This document shows, in pieces, positions 42,601 through 50,628 of a stretch of DNA of 64,000 nt. The stretch is from positions 372,001 through 436,000 of the forward strand of contig OMYJ01000001.1 of the NCBI GenBank assembly GCA_900315245.1, given 5' to 3'. The translations under genes and the position numbers were made by a program. The stretch comes from an uncultured Bacteroidales bacterium. GTDB lineage: Bacteria; Bacteroidota; Bacteroidia; Bacteroidales; WCHB1-69. The stretch's first letter is position 1, and the number at the start of each line of letters is the position of its first letter. Under the pieces are notes generated by a model, which saw nothing but the letters and a program-made list of their open reading frames with translations, was not told where the DNA came from and searched no databases.

Positions 42601-42960
42601 TATCAGAACGAGCAGAAATCGTTGAATGGGGTAGGGGACAAGTCTCTTGACAAGATTATTGAGGATATGCAGAAGACGGAAAAAGAGTTGGTCAACCGTC
42701 AGATCACGCAACAGACTATCAACCGTCAGAAAGACATAACTACGCGTCTTTTGCAGAGTGAGAGGGCAGATTTGGAGAGGGAAAAGGACAAAGAGCGCAA
42801 ATCCAACGAAGCGCGTCAGATTCCTAATATGAACCCGCCCAAAGAATGGAATTTCGACAAACAGCAAATCCAGCAAAATGAAATGCTGCGGTCAGTTCCA
42901 GCTAATTTGAATTATTATTATAAGTCAAAGGCAAACAACTATTTTTATAACATTGAATAA
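39604..42960 (+). CDS. Large DUF4175-type membrane protein with long coiled coil
   Basis: The 1118-residue protein has hydrophobic segments near residues 28-50 (GLAFFVIIMLLTFIAFSLF), 58-85 and 158-178 (IALWMILPIVVFFLLFTI). Beta-rich extracytoplasmic domains span about 185-500. About 500 residues of coiled coil then follow, extremely rich in Lys, Gln, Glu and Met (for example KEIEKMQQKMMQQKELSWQ). A short cysteine patch (KCKSKCNKSGNGSCN) lies near residue 920. The layout matches the Bacteroidota DUF4175 family, of unknown function, often encoded near ybeY and mnmG as here. A structural envelope role is a guess. Confidence 0.8.
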   Translation: MSSSKIQILNDKVRQFLKKYYLNKLCKGLAFFVIIMLLTFIAFSLFEYFSYSNTIVRSILFYSFILLSIVTAIAYIIIPIMKIGGLGKQLTNEEIAKIVGKHFHQIDDKLLNVFELKKQLERGDYLSYDLLSAAIDHKIDSFKAYSFVQAIPVQKTKRIALWMILPIVVFFLLFTIKKDLFTEPTKRIVHYTEVYEKPAPYAFIITNDSLKAFQYEDFTVNVKVEGSEVPDEVYVKIKNRNYKCEKNSNSTFSYTFSNLKENTDFQIITDEVQSSLYEINVLPKPVMLGFNITLHFPSYLNKPDEVLENVSNITVPEGTHITWNFITRNAEQLILIVDDHKKEISSEKDNYLVDIVARNSFTYSILNKNKYSISKDTLTDEVNVIKDMYPDIVVQSQQDSAYHDRIYFKGNIKDDYGFSKLQFVYNKLDKDGKIISSGKAVPIKIQNNVTIQDFYYYFDQNMFELNPGEEIEYYFQVFDNDGVNGAKSTKSSVQSYRVRTMDEIENDLQKDEEQTKSEYTDLLKESKDLAKEIEKMQQKMMQQKELSWQDKKNLEKLMKEYQKLQDKINDLKEKQENHQQVENQYKDVDEDIFKKQQELQKRMDEILTDEMKEMIKELEAMMQNMNKDQIQEQMEKMKMSTKDINESLDQQLQLYKQLEVEKKLNEAVKNMRDLSEEMRKNAQKTENKQNSKEELLKKQQELQDKYNEIKKDIDELKKLNNELEDPTKFKDTQELQKDAEQNMQQGQQNLEKNNRSKSADNQKKAADDIDKMAEQMEQDFNESELENITEDIATIRQILDNLVNVSFDQETVLKRTQKMNAMSSSYTDVMKKQFEVKQNMGHIEDSLNALARRQAAVKPFIQKELSKIQNNIETSQTEMQNRRVSSAAKNQQFALTSMNNLALMLMESMKDMQQQQQKCKSKCNKSGNGSCNNPGGKGKPKKATARELQQQLNRQMEALKQSMEQQSKQGQTGKPQQNMSEQFAKMAAQQEAIRKMLQDYQNEQKSLNGVGDKSLDKIIEDMQKTEKELVNRQITQQTINRQKDITTRLLQSERADLEREKDKERKSNEARQIPNMNPPKEWNFDKQQIQQNEMLRSVPANLNYYYKSKANNYFYNIE

Positions 42961-42971
42961 AACATCGAACT

Positions 42972-43394
42972 ATGATAGAGATAACGCTTTCCGATTTGAA
43001 CAGAGGCAGCTTTTACGAGCAGACGCTGCAGACTATTGAACAAATTTGCGATGATTATGGAATAACCAATGAGTTCGGCACCTTGTCAATGGCCAACCAA
43101 ATGGTGCTGGACTATTTGGAATCTTATCATCCTAATTTCATAGTGGATGTTTCATATCAAATAGACAATAGTGAGGTAGGCATGAGCTATATTTTGCAGA
43201 CAGGTGATTTCAATCAACTTTCCCAGAACACTGAAGGACAGAACACCGCATTGTTTGTCCTGCAGTCATTGGCCGATGATATTACATTCTCCACTGGTTT
43301 TGATTCACTTACTGTTACTTTTCACGTGAAAACCAAGATTAGTATTCAGCGTTCCATGCAACGTCAGGAGGTTAGACAAAATATGTTCAGATAG
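42972..43394 (+). CDS. Conserved small protein, possibly a degenerate GHKL-like domain
   Basis: The 140-residue protein follows the DUF4175 gene by 11 bases and precedes the SGNH gene by 3, so it is in the same transcript. The order of helix (YEQTLQTIEQICDDYGI), strand pairs and a late amphipathic strand (SLTVTFHVKTKI) resembles anti-sigma-type ATPase domains, but no clear N-box or G-box is visible. No firm assignment. A parS-like palindrome (43319-43332) lies within its coding sequence. Confidence 0.7.
   Translation: MIEITLSDLNRGSFYEQTLQTIEQICDDYGITNEFGTLSMANQMVLDYLESYHPNFIVDVSYQIDNSEVGMSYILQTGDFNQLSQNTEGQNTALFVLQSLADDITFSTGFDSLTVTFHVKTKISIQRSMQRQEVRQNMFR
43319..43332. promoter_or_regulatory. 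Palindrome TTTTCACGTGAAAA (parS-core-like), copy 1
   Basis: A perfect 14-base palindrome whose central 12 bases, TTTCACGTGAAA, equal the core of the bacterial ParB site parS. It lies inside a coding sequence. An identical copy lies 1.6 kb downstream at 44920-44933. Confidence 0.5.
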
Positions 43395-43397
43395 AAG

Positions 43398-44465
43398 ATG
43401 AAAAATACTATCCTGTTTTTTCTTCTTCTATTTGTTTCGTTGTTTGCTTCTGCTCAACCGAGCAAGGTTTTATTCATAGGAAATAGTTATACATACGTCA
43501 ATAATCTTCCGGAACTTGTTTCTACGATGATGTCTTCGATGGGAGAGGGTATCGAATATGAAATGAGTGCTCCCGGAGGGTGCACTTTCCAACAACATTG
43601 TACAGTTTCTTCCTCTTATATTCAACAAGGGAATTGGGATTATGTGGTTTTACAGGAACAGAGTCAGCTGCCTTCTTTTCCGGAAGAACAATTCATGCAG
43701 GATTGTTATCCGTATGCCACATCGTTGTGTTCTATGACACAAGAATACAACACGGATGCCCGCGTCGTTTTTTATATGACTTGGGGAAGGAAGAACGGCG
43801 ACCAGCAGAATTGTCCCTATTACCCGCCATTATGCACTTATCAGGGAATGGACAGTCTTTTGCATTTGCGTTATATTAGGATGGCAGAGGACAATCATGC
43901 ATGGGTGTCACCCGTAGGCGCTGCTTGGCACTATATAAGGGATCTTTATCCTGCTGCTGAGCTGTATCAATCTGATGAAAGCCACCCTTCCTATTTAGGC
44001 TCATACGTTGCCGCCTGTTGTTTTTACACGGTCTTTACAGGGCTAAATCCATGCCAAATAACCTGGAATGGTCTTTTGGACGATGCGACTGCTTCTATGG
44101 CGAAAAACGTCGCTAAAACAGTGGTTTTTGACTCTCTCTGGAAGTGGACGTTTCAATCAGAACCTATACAAGAGGATTCTACAGCAGTAGTTGATTTCCT
44201 GTTGTTGGAAAAAGGGATTACGATTTACCCGAATCCGGTCAGTAACACATTGCATTTTTCTGTGCCGGAATTAGTGAATAGCCCGATGGTTTGCATATTG
44301 AATGTGGATGGTCGTGTGGTTTATTCTCAACAGGGATTTTCGTCTTGGAAAGAAAATCAAAATCAGTTTGACCTTGATATTTCTTTTCTGAATAACGGGA
44401 TTTACTTTTTATCAGTTAATACCGGATCATATAAATCAACAAAAAAGTTCACGATAGTTCGCTAA
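43398..44465 (+). CDS. T9SS-exported DUF4886/SGNH-like hydrolase
   Basis: The 355-residue precursor has a signal peptide (MKNTILFFLLLFVSLFASAQ). The hydrolase-like domain has an SGNH-type nucleophile motif FIGNSYTYVNNLP (Ser30) and a late DESHPSYLGSY that would supply the catalytic Asp/His. A T9SS sorting domain forms the end (IYPNPVSNTLHFSV to KKFTIVR). SGNH enzymes commonly deacetylate polysaccharides or cleave esters; the substrate here is unknown. The gene lies between the DUF4175 group and ybeY. Confidence 0.82.
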   Translation: MKNTILFFLLLFVSLFASAQPSKVLFIGNSYTYVNNLPELVSTMMSSMGEGIEYEMSAPGGCTFQQHCTVSSSYIQQGNWDYVVLQEQSQLPSFPEEQFMQDCYPYATSLCSMTQEYNTDARVVFYMTWGRKNGDQQNCPYYPPLCTYQGMDSLLHLRYIRMAEDNHAWVSPVGAAWHYIRDLYPAAELYQSDESHPSYLGSYVAACCFYTVFTGLNPCQITWNGLLDDATASMAKNVAKTVVFDSLWKWTFQSEPIQEDSTAVVDFLLLEKGITIYPNPVSNTLHFSVPELVNSPMVCILNVDGRVVYSQQGFSSWKENQNQFDLDISFLNNGIYFLSVNTGSYKSTKKFTIVR

Positions 44466-44467
44466 TT

Positions 44468-44890
44468 ATGGTTAGTTTTGAGTATAATTGTGAGATGCCG
44501 TTCAAACTATCCTTGAAACACAAGGTTTGGCTACAACAAGTTATTCGCAAAGAAGGAAAGGTTACGGGAGATATCAGCTATGTCTTTTGTGACGATGCAT
44601 ATATGATACAACAGAACAACGCCTTTTTGCAACATGACACTTATACGGATATAATCACATTTGACGAATGCGTCGGGGATGTGATTTCGGGCAGTATTCT
44701 GATCAGTGCCGACAGAGTTGCGGAGAATGCGTCCAAGTTCGGGAAGACGTTTGAAAATGAATTGCTCAGAGTAGTTGTACACGGGACGTTGCACTTGTGT
44801 GGGTACAAAGACAAGAGTGATAGCGAGGCGAAATTAATGCGCCAAAAAGAGGATGAATCTTTAGCTCTGTTTACTCAAATGGCAATTTAA
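44468..44890 (+). CDS. ybeY: Endoribonuclease YbeY
   Basis: YbeY is a metal-dependent endoribonuclease for 16S rRNA 3'-end maturation and ribosome quality control. The 140-residue protein has the conserved YTDIITFDE block and the metal motif VVHGTLHLCGYKDKSDSEA. The third His ligand of the canonical HGxLHLxGYDH is not seen; the K-D-K form is, as far as I know, usual in this phylum. It follows the SGNH gene by two bases and precedes mnmG. Confidence 0.9.
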   Translation: MVSFEYNCEMPFKLSLKHKVWLQQVIRKEGKVTGDISYVFCDDAYMIQQNNAFLQHDTYTDIITFDECVGDVISGSILISADRVAENASKFGKTFENELLRVVVHGTLHLCGYKDKSDSEAKLMRQKEDESLALFTQMAI

Positions 44891-44919
44891 AATATTGTCA
44901 ATCAAATATTTTTATAAAG

Positions 44920-44933
44920 TTTTCACGTGAAAA
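44920..44933. promoter_or_regulatory. Palindrome TTTTCACGTGAAAA (parS-core-like), copy 2, at the mnmG start
   Basis: Same 14-base palindrome as at 43319-43332, ending one base before the mnmG ATG at 44935. It could be a ParB-binding site (mnmG is often origin-proximal) or an operator for mnmG. Confidence 0.5.
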
Positions 44934-44934
44934 G

Positions 44935-46809
44935 ATGGATAGTCAATACGATATTATAGTAGTGGGTGCGGGTCATGCCGGATGTGAGGCTGCGGTGGTG
45001 GCCGCCCATCTCGGGAATCAAGTGCTGTTGATCACTATGAACCTTTCACTGGTGGCACAGATGTCTTGTAACCCCGCCATAGGGGGTATTGCGAAAGGAC
45101 AAATTGTGCGGGAGATCGATGCCCTGGGAGGAATGTCGGGAATTGTCACCGACCACACTATGATACAGTATCGAATGCTGAACCGATCCAAGGGACCGGC
45201 CATGTGGAGCCCTCGCGCGCAATGTGACAAAACCGCATTTTCCATCTATTGGAAATATGTTCTTGAACATACTGATAATCTCCACCTCCGCCAAGATACC
45301 GTAACCGAATTATTGATGGACGGTCAATCTGTATTCGGAGTGAAAACCCAGCTTGGAAAATCTTTCCAAGCTAAGAAAGTTATTTTGACCAACGGGACTT
45401 TTCTCAATGGGAAAATCCATGTTGGCGAAGTTAATTTTTCCGGTGGTAGGATAGGGGAGAGCGCCTCCTTTGTACTGTCTGACCAGTTAAGAGAATGTGG
45501 TGTGAAAACAAACAAACTCAAAACAGGTACCCCTGTGCGTATAGACGGACGAACGATAGACTTCTCCAAGCTGGAAGAGCAGAAAGGGGAAGACAATCCC
45601 GGACGATTCTCTTTCACCGAAACTCCGATTCTGCGAAACCAGTTGAGTTGCTGGATAACTTATACTAACGAAAAAGTTCATGAGATTCTTCAGCAAGGGT
45701 TTGACAAGTCCCCAATGTTCCAAGGACGCATTCAGGGAGTGGGTCCCCGTTACTGTCCTTCCATAGAAGATAAGATTGTCCGGTTTGCGGACAGGACCCG
45801 TCACCAACTTTTCCTCGAACCCGAGGGGAGGAATACCAACGAATACTACCTTAACGGTTTTTCCTCATCCCTGCCGGAAGATATTCAGGTGGAAGCCATT
45901 CACCTCATTCCCGGTTTGGAGAATGTGGAAATCTACCGTCCAGGATATGCGATCGAATACGACTATTTTGATCCCACCCAGCTGCATTACACCCTCGAAT
46001 CCAAAATAATCCGGAACCTTTATCTGGCCGGACAAGTGAACGGGACAACTGGTTATGAGGAGGCGGCGTGCCAAGGATTGATGGCCGGTATCAATGCGCA
46101 CCTCGCCATCAAAGGGGCCGGGCCTTTGGTGCTCGCACGCTCACAAGCTTACATCGGAGTCTTGATTGACGACTTGGTAAACAAAGGCGTTCAGGATCCG
46201 TACAGGATGTTTACTTCTCGTGCTGAGTATCGTATTTTGCTTCGTCAGGACAATGCGGATGCGAGGTTAACCCCGATTGGACGTAAATTAGGTTTGATCG
46301 ATGATGACCGCTATGCGGAATTTCTCCATAAATACGAAAACCAAAATCTGATTGTCACGTATTTAAAACAACATACTACTCAGTATCAGAAGATAAACGA
46401 GTTGTTGGAGCATAAGGAAACGAGTTTGCTAAATCAGAATGTGAAGCTGGAGAGTGTGTTGCTCCGACCACAGGTTTCAATACAGGACATTATTGATTAT
46501 GACAGTGATTTTTCCCGTTATCTTCAGGATATTGCCGCAACGTCGGAAGAAATAATCAATGCTGAGACTTCTATAAAATACAGCAGTTATATCCAAAAAG
46601 AAGAGGAATTGGTGCAACATCTTTCCAATTTGGACAATATACGTCTGCCGTCTGATTTAGATTATAACAATATAAATTCCCTGTCAAAGGAAGCGAGGGA
46701 AAAACTGACGAAATTGCAACCAATGAATTTAGGTCAGGCATCACGCGTGAGTGGTGTCAGTCCTGCTGACATCACTGCGTTAATGATTTTCTTAAGAAAC
46801 AATCAATAG
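44935..46809 (+). CDS. mnmG: tRNA uridine-5-carboxymethylaminomethyl modification enzyme MnmG (GidA)
   Basis: MnmG with MnmE installs the carboxymethylaminomethyl group on U34 of several tRNAs. The 624-residue protein has the FAD-binding start IVVGAGHAGCEAA, the family block SLVAQMSCNPAIGGIAKGQIVREIDALGG, GRIGESAS, and the second signature GLMAGINAHLAIKG with TSRAEYRILLRQDNADARL. The C-terminal helical region that binds MnmE and tRNA is present (SRVSGVSPADITAL). Length is normal. Confidence 0.96.
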   Translation: MDSQYDIIVVGAGHAGCEAAVVAAHLGNQVLLITMNLSLVAQMSCNPAIGGIAKGQIVREIDALGGMSGIVTDHTMIQYRMLNRSKGPAMWSPRAQCDKTAFSIYWKYVLEHTDNLHLRQDTVTELLMDGQSVFGVKTQLGKSFQAKKVILTNGTFLNGKIHVGEVNFSGGRIGESASFVLSDQLRECGVKTNKLKTGTPVRIDGRTIDFSKLEEQKGEDNPGRFSFTETPILRNQLSCWITYTNEKVHEILQQGFDKSPMFQGRIQGVGPRYCPSIEDKIVRFADRTRHQLFLEPEGRNTNEYYLNGFSSSLPEDIQVEAIHLIPGLENVEIYRPGYAIEYDYFDPTQLHYTLESKIIRNLYLAGQVNGTTGYEEAACQGLMAGINAHLAIKGAGPLVLARSQAYIGVLIDDLVNKGVQDPYRMFTSRAEYRILLRQDNADARLTPIGRKLGLIDDDRYAEFLHKYENQNLIVTYLKQHTTQYQKINELLEHKETSLLNQNVKLESVLLRPQVSIQDIIDYDSDFSRYLQDIAATSEEIINAETSIKYSSYIQKEEELVQHLSNLDNIRLPSDLDYNNINSLSKEAREKLTKLQPMNLGQASRVSGVSPADITALMIFLRNNQ

Positions 46810-47020
46810 AACAAATATAACTATTTGAAAATCAACATACAAAACAAAAAATCGTCAAATTTTGACATGTTTTGACAAATATAGAATTTTCTATTCCTGG
46901 TTCTGTTTTTTCGCGTAAATTCTGAAATTTTAATAATACCATCTGATTTTCAGTTATTTGATATAAAGACTTACTGATAGAAAAAATTTTTGTGTTTTGG
47001 ATTGATGTCAATAATTTGCT
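46810..47020. other. AT-rich spacer between mnmG and rubrerythrin
   Basis: No gene, tRNA or clear terminator is seen. TTTTGACA/TTGACAAA imperfect repeats occur near 46855-46880. The rubrerythrin promoter begins at 47021. Confidence 0.5.
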
Positions 47021-47028
47021 TATTTTTG
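47021..47028 (+). promoter_or_regulatory. -7 box (TATTTTTG) of rubrerythrin
   Basis: Consensus element followed by a leader of about 65 bases before the ATG. Confidence 0.65.
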
Positions 47029-47094
47029 CGGATGCAAATTTTTGCATTGTATTTATAAAGGAAAAAATTATAATCAAACAAAAATTCAAATAAC

Positions 47095-47634
47095 ATGGAA
47101 TTAAAAGGTTCTCAAACAGAAAAAAACCTGCAAACAGCATTTGCCGGTGAATCCCAAGCCAGGAATAAGTATTCATATTATGCCTCGAAAGCAAAAAAAG
47201 ACGGCTATAATCAAATAGCGGCCATTTTCGAAGAGACTGCCGCCAATGAGAAAGAACATGCCAAAATTTGGTTCAAGTTGCTTCACAACGGATCGGTTCC
47301 AGATACTATTACGAATCTGAATGACGCAGCGGACGGTGAAAACTACGAGTGGACAGATATGTACGCCGGTTTTGCCAAAACTGCCAAGGAAGAGGGTTTT
47401 GACCACATCGCGGAGCTTTTCACCATGGTGGGTGAAATCGAGAAACATCACGAAGAGCGTTATAGAAAATTGTTGGCCAACATTGAAGGCGGCCTTGTTT
47501 TCTCCCGTGATCAGGAGATGATTTGGCAGTGCAGCAACTGCGGCCATATCGTGATTGGCAAGAAAGCCCCCGATGTGTGCCCGGTTTGCGACCATCCGCA
47601 ATCTTATTTCCAAATCAAAGCCGAGAATTTCTAG
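47095..47634 (+). CDS. rbr: Rubrerythrin
   Basis: Rubrerythrin is a non-haem diiron peroxidase that reduces hydrogen peroxide in anaerobes. The 179-residue protein has the four-helix diiron domain with Glu/His ligands ([40 protein letters not shown]) and a C-terminal rubredoxin domain with two CxxC knuckles (WQCSNCGHI and CPVCDHP). It has its own promoter and is followed by a second rubrerythrin-type gene, giving a peroxide-defence pair. Confidence 0.95.
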   Translation: MELKGSQTEKNLQTAFAGESQARNKYSYYASKAKKDGYNQIAAIFEETAANEKEHAKIWFKLLHNGSVPDTITNLNDAADGENYEWTDMYAGFAKTAKEEGFDHIAELFTMVGEIEKHHEERYRKLLANIEGGLVFSRDQEMIWQCSNCGHIVIGKKAPDVCPVCDHPQSYFQIKAENF

Positions 47635-47635
47635 C

Positions 47636-47693
47636 TTTGAACCTTGAACTTTGAACCTAATTGTTCTACTTAGAATTAGAATTAAACTTAAAC
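47636..47693. repeat. Word arrays CCTTGAA/TTTGAAC and TTAGAAT between the rubrerythrins
   Basis: 47636-47657 is TTTGAACCTTGAAC-type words, the inverse of the TTCAAGG words at 26564 and 50608. It is followed by TTAGAATTAGAATTAAAC words to 47693. The array starts two bases after the stop of the first rubrerythrin. Confidence 0.7.
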
Positions 47694-47737
47694 ATTATAA
47701 TTAAAACAATATTTCATCAACAATCAATTCAATTATT

Positions 47738-48289
47738 ATGAAGAAAAAATTCGTTTGTACCGTGTGCGGTTATGTACACGAAGGAGATACTCCCCCTGAA
47801 AGATGTCCTCAATGCAAGCAACCGGCTTCCAAGTTCAAAGAACTTGTGGAAGATGGAGCTTTGTCATTTGTCACCGAGCATGTGCTTGGCGTTGCCAAAG
47901 ACAGTGACGAGGAGATGATTAAGGATTTGAACGCGCATTTTATGGGCGAGGCCACGGAAGTGGGCATGTATCTGGCTATGAGCCGCCAGGCAGACCGCGA
48001 GGGTTATCCTGAGGTGGCAGAGGCATTCAAGCGCTATGCTTTCGAGGAGGCCGAACATTGCGCCAAATTCGCCGAATTGCTGGGCGAAGTGGTCTGGGAT
48101 ACCAAGACCAACCTGGAAAAGCGTATGATGGCCGAAAGCGGCGCTTGTGCGGACAAGATGCGCATCGCCAAACGCGCCAAAGAGATGAACTGGGATGCCA
48201 TTCACGACACGGTTCATGAAATGGCCAAGGACGAGGCCCGTCACGGACAAGGTTTTGAAGGGCTCTTTAATCGTTATTTTAAGAAATAA
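47738..48289 (+). CDS. Reverse-type rubrerythrin (N-terminal rubredoxin, C-terminal diiron)
   Basis: The 183-residue protein has the domains in the opposite order to the gene before it: rubredoxin knuckles first ([20 protein letters not shown]), then a diiron four-helix domain ([44 protein letters not shown]). Such reverse rubrerythrins act as NADH or rubredoxin-coupled peroxidases and oxygen reductases. Together with the upstream gene it points to an anaerobic life with oxygen exposure. A good terminator follows. Confidence 0.93.
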   Translation: MKKKFVCTVCGYVHEGDTPPERCPQCKQPASKFKELVEDGALSFVTEHVLGVAKDSDEEMIKDLNAHFMGEATEVGMYLAMSRQADREGYPEVAEAFKRYAFEEAEHCAKFAELLGEVVWDTKTNLEKRMMAESGACADKMRIAKRAKEMNWDAIHDTVHEMAKDEARHGQGFEGLFNRYFKK

Positions 48290-48312
48290 CAGATTAGTAA
48301 TCAATAAATTGA

Positions 48313-48344
48313 CACCTTGGTTTGAATTTTCAAGCCAAGGTGTT
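48313..48344 (+). terminator. Terminator after the reverse rubrerythrin
   Basis: Twelve-base arms (48313-48324 and 48333-48344) with one T-G pair and an eight-base loop, followed by seven T. Confidence 0.9.
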
Positions 48345-48421
48345 TTTTTAGTGCCTTATTTCAAATAAATTTTTAAGATTTTTTTTAAAAAAAACCTCTT
48401 GACAAACGCTCAAAAATATTG

Positions 48422-48429
48422 TATCTTTG
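48422..48429 (+). promoter_or_regulatory. -7 box (TATCTTTG) of queA
   Basis: Consensus element, with TTGACA-like sequence at about -33 (CTTGACAAAC). It lies within the longer open frame and supports the start at 48449. Confidence 0.7.
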
Positions 48430-48448
48430 CGCGCCAAAATTTTATTTA

Positions 48449-49522
48449 ATGAAATTATCCGAATTTAAGTATTATTTGCCTCAAGAACTTATTGCTTTAC
48501 ACCCTGTGGAAGAGCGTGACGAGGCTCGTATGATGGTGCTCGATAGAAAGACGAAAACCATTGAACATAAGTTATTTAAGGACATTATTGATTACTTTGA
48601 CGATGGTGATTTGTTCGTGATGAACAACACCCGAGTGTTCCCTGCTCTGATGTATGGTGAGAAAGAGCAGACCCGTGCGAAAATCCGTGTCATTCTGCTG
48701 AGGGAGCTGGATGAGGAAAGCCGTCTGTGGGACGTGCTTGTGGATCCTGCGCGTAAAATACGCATTGGTAACAAACTCTCGTTCACTGAGGATGACAGTC
48801 TCGTGGCCGAGGTCATTGACAATACCACTTCTCGTGGCCGCACATTGCGTTTCCTCTTTGACGGAGACCACGATGCCTTCAAAAAGAAACTGATGGAAAT
48901 AGGTACCACACCGCTGCCCAACAATATCAAACAGTTGCGCGACATTGAGCCGAGTGATGAAACGGATTATCAAACCATTTATGCGACCGAAGAAGGTGCT
49001 GTTGTGGCTCCTGCCGCCGGTTTCCATTTCAGCCGTTTCCTGCTTTCCAAAATGGAAATCAAGGGCATTGAGCGTACTTATATCACGTTGCACGCTGGAT
49101 TAAGTAATTTTAACGATATAGATGTGGAGGATTTGTCCAAGCACAAACCCGATTCCGAACGGATGATTATCCGGTCAGAGGTGGCCGACAAAATCAATGA
49201 GACCAAAAAAGCCGGTCACAAGATCGCCGTGGTCGGTACCACTACTATGAAAGCCCTTGAATCTTCCGTCTATGATAGCGGTATGGTGAAAACTACCGAA
49301 ATGAACGGCAAAGAGGACATGTGGACTAATAAATTCATCTATCCTCCTTACCGTTTCAAAGTGGCCAACGCCATGGTTTCCAACTTCCATGCCCCGCAAA
49401 GTGCCATGCTGATGATGGTGGCTGCGTTTGGTGGCTACGAATTCGTTATGAAAGCCTATAAAGAGGCTGTTGCGGAAAAATACCGTTTCCTTACATACGG
49501 TGATGCCATGTTGATTATTTAA
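48449..49522 (+). CDS. queA: S-adenosylmethionine:tRNA ribosyltransferase-isomerase
   Basis: QueA transfers the ribosyl part of SAM to preQ1 at position 34 of tRNA, making epoxyqueuosine. The 357-residue protein begins [19 protein letters not shown] and contains the family blocks [37 protein letters not shown] and the C-terminal [21 protein letters not shown]. Length is normal. The downstream purM begins 22 bases later, so they probably share a transcript. Confidence 0.95.
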   Translation: MKLSEFKYYLPQELIALHPVEERDEARMMVLDRKTKTIEHKLFKDIIDYFDDGDLFVMNNTRVFPALMYGEKEQTRAKIRVILLRELDEESRLWDVLVDPARKIRIGNKLSFTEDDSLVAEVIDNTTSRGRTLRFLFDGDHDAFKKKLMEIGTTPLPNNIKQLRDIEPSDETDYQTIYATEEGAVVAPAAGFHFSRFLLSKMEIKGIERTYITLHAGLSNFNDIDVEDLSKHKPDSERMIIRSEVADKINETKKAGHKIAVVGTTTMKALESSVYDSGMVKTTEMNGKEDMWTNKFIYPPYRFKVANAMVSNFHAPQSAMLMMVAAFGGYEFVMKAYKEAVAEKYRFLTYGDAMLII

Positions 49523-49544
49523 CGTTTTTTAATACGATAAAACT

Positions 49545-50579
49545 ATGTCAAAAGCTTATCAGGAAGCAGGCGTACAATTGGAGGCTGGCTATGAGTCGGT
49601 GCGCCTTATCAAAAAACATATTTCCCGCACCAACCGTCCCGGAATGATGGGTAATATCGGCAGTTTCGGCGGTATGTTTGACCTTGCCTCTCTTGGCTAC
49701 AAAGAGCCTGTTTTGGTCAGTGGAACTGACGGTGTGGGCACTAAGCTTAAATTGGCGTTCATGATGGACCGTCACGACACCATCGGGCAGGATGCCGTTG
49801 CCATGTGCGTGAACGATGTGCTGGCGCAAGGGGCGGCCCCTCTCTTCTTCCTTGACTACATTGCCGTAGGAAAGAATCATCCTGCCAAGATTGAAGCAAT
49901 TGTGAAAGGTGTTGCTGATGGTTGCGTGCTTTCCAACTGTGCCCTTATTGGTGGCGAAACAGCGGAAATGCCCGATATGTACGATGAAGATGAATACGAC
50001 ATTGCAGGCTTCACCGTAGGTGCGGTGGAAAAATCAAAACTTATCGACGGGTCTAAGGTTAACGTCGGCGATGTGCTTATCGGTTTGGCCTCCTCAGGTG
50101 TCCACTCCAATGGATTCTCGCTCGTGCGCAAAATTGTCTTCAAAGATAATCAGTTGGACTTGAACACGAAGTATGAAACGCTGCCAGACACGCTTGGCAA
50201 TGTGCTGCTCACCCCTACACGTATCTATGTGAAACCGGTTCTTGAAGTGTTAAAAAATGTTGATATTCATGCCATCTGCCATATCACTGGCGGTGGTTTT
50301 GATGAGAATATTCCGCGTGCACTGCGCCCAGGACAAGGCATTTTTGTTGATGAGCACAATTGGGAAATGCCCGCCATCTTCCCGTTCCTCGAAAAATACG
50401 GCAAAGTCGATCACCGTGAGATGTTCAACGTCTTCAACATGGGTGTCGGCATGGTGCTGATGGTGGATCCAAAGGATGCCGACCAGACAGTGAAGATGTT
50501 CAATGAGTTAGGGGAGAAAGCGTATGTTATCGGGAATGTGACCGATAAAGAGGGCGTTGTCGATATCAAGTTAAGATAA
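49545..50579 (+). CDS. purM: Phosphoribosylformylglycinamidine cyclo-ligase
   Basis: PurM makes aminoimidazole ribonucleotide from FGAM with ATP in purine synthesis. The 344-residue protein has the AIRS family blocks [67 protein letters not shown] and [13 protein letters not shown]. Length is normal. No other pur gene is adjacent. A hairpin-plus-word array follows before nfo. Confidence 0.95.
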   Translation: MSKAYQEAGVQLEAGYESVRLIKKHISRTNRPGMMGNIGSFGGMFDLASLGYKEPVLVSGTDGVGTKLKLAFMMDRHDTIGQDAVAMCVNDVLAQGAAPLFFLDYIAVGKNHPAKIEAIVKGVADGCVLSNCALIGGETAEMPDMYDEDEYDIAGFTVGAVEKSKLIDGSKVNVGDVLIGLASSGVHSNGFSLVRKIVFKDNQLDLNTKYETLPDTLGNVLLTPTRIYVKPVLEVLKNVDIHAICHITGGGFDENIPRALRPGQGIFVDEHNWEMPAIFPFLEKYGKVDHREMFNVFNMGVGMVLMVDPKDADQTVKMFNELGEKAYVIGNVTDKEGVVDIKLR

Positions 50580-50582
50580 TAG

Positions 50583-50603
50583 TAGAGACGTATCGCATAC
50601 GTC
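50583..50603. repeat. Palindrome GACGTAT-CGC-ATACGTC (family of 8153 and 29259)
   Basis: Seven-base arms (50587-50593, 50597-50603). Compared with GGCGTAT/ATACGCC at 29261, one pair has changed from G-C to A-T on both sides, a compensatory change that keeps the stem. Confidence 0.75.
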
Positions 50604-50607
50604 CACA

Positions 50608-50627
50608 TCAAGGTTCAAAGTTCAAGG
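50608..50627. repeat. Heptamer-word array (TTCAAGG/TTCAAAG)
   Basis: Three words directly before the nfo start codon, same words as 26564-26584. Confidence 0.75.
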
Positions 50628-50628
50628 T

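Noticed and set aside
44760-44860. Loss of the third metal His in YbeY
   Set aside because: As far as I know the GYxDK form is usual in Bacteroidota YbeY, so it is probably not a defect.
46832-47194. 120-codon minus-strand frame upstream of rubrerythrin
   Set aside because: It overlaps the rubrerythrin promoter and start and has AT-rich low-complexity sequence only.
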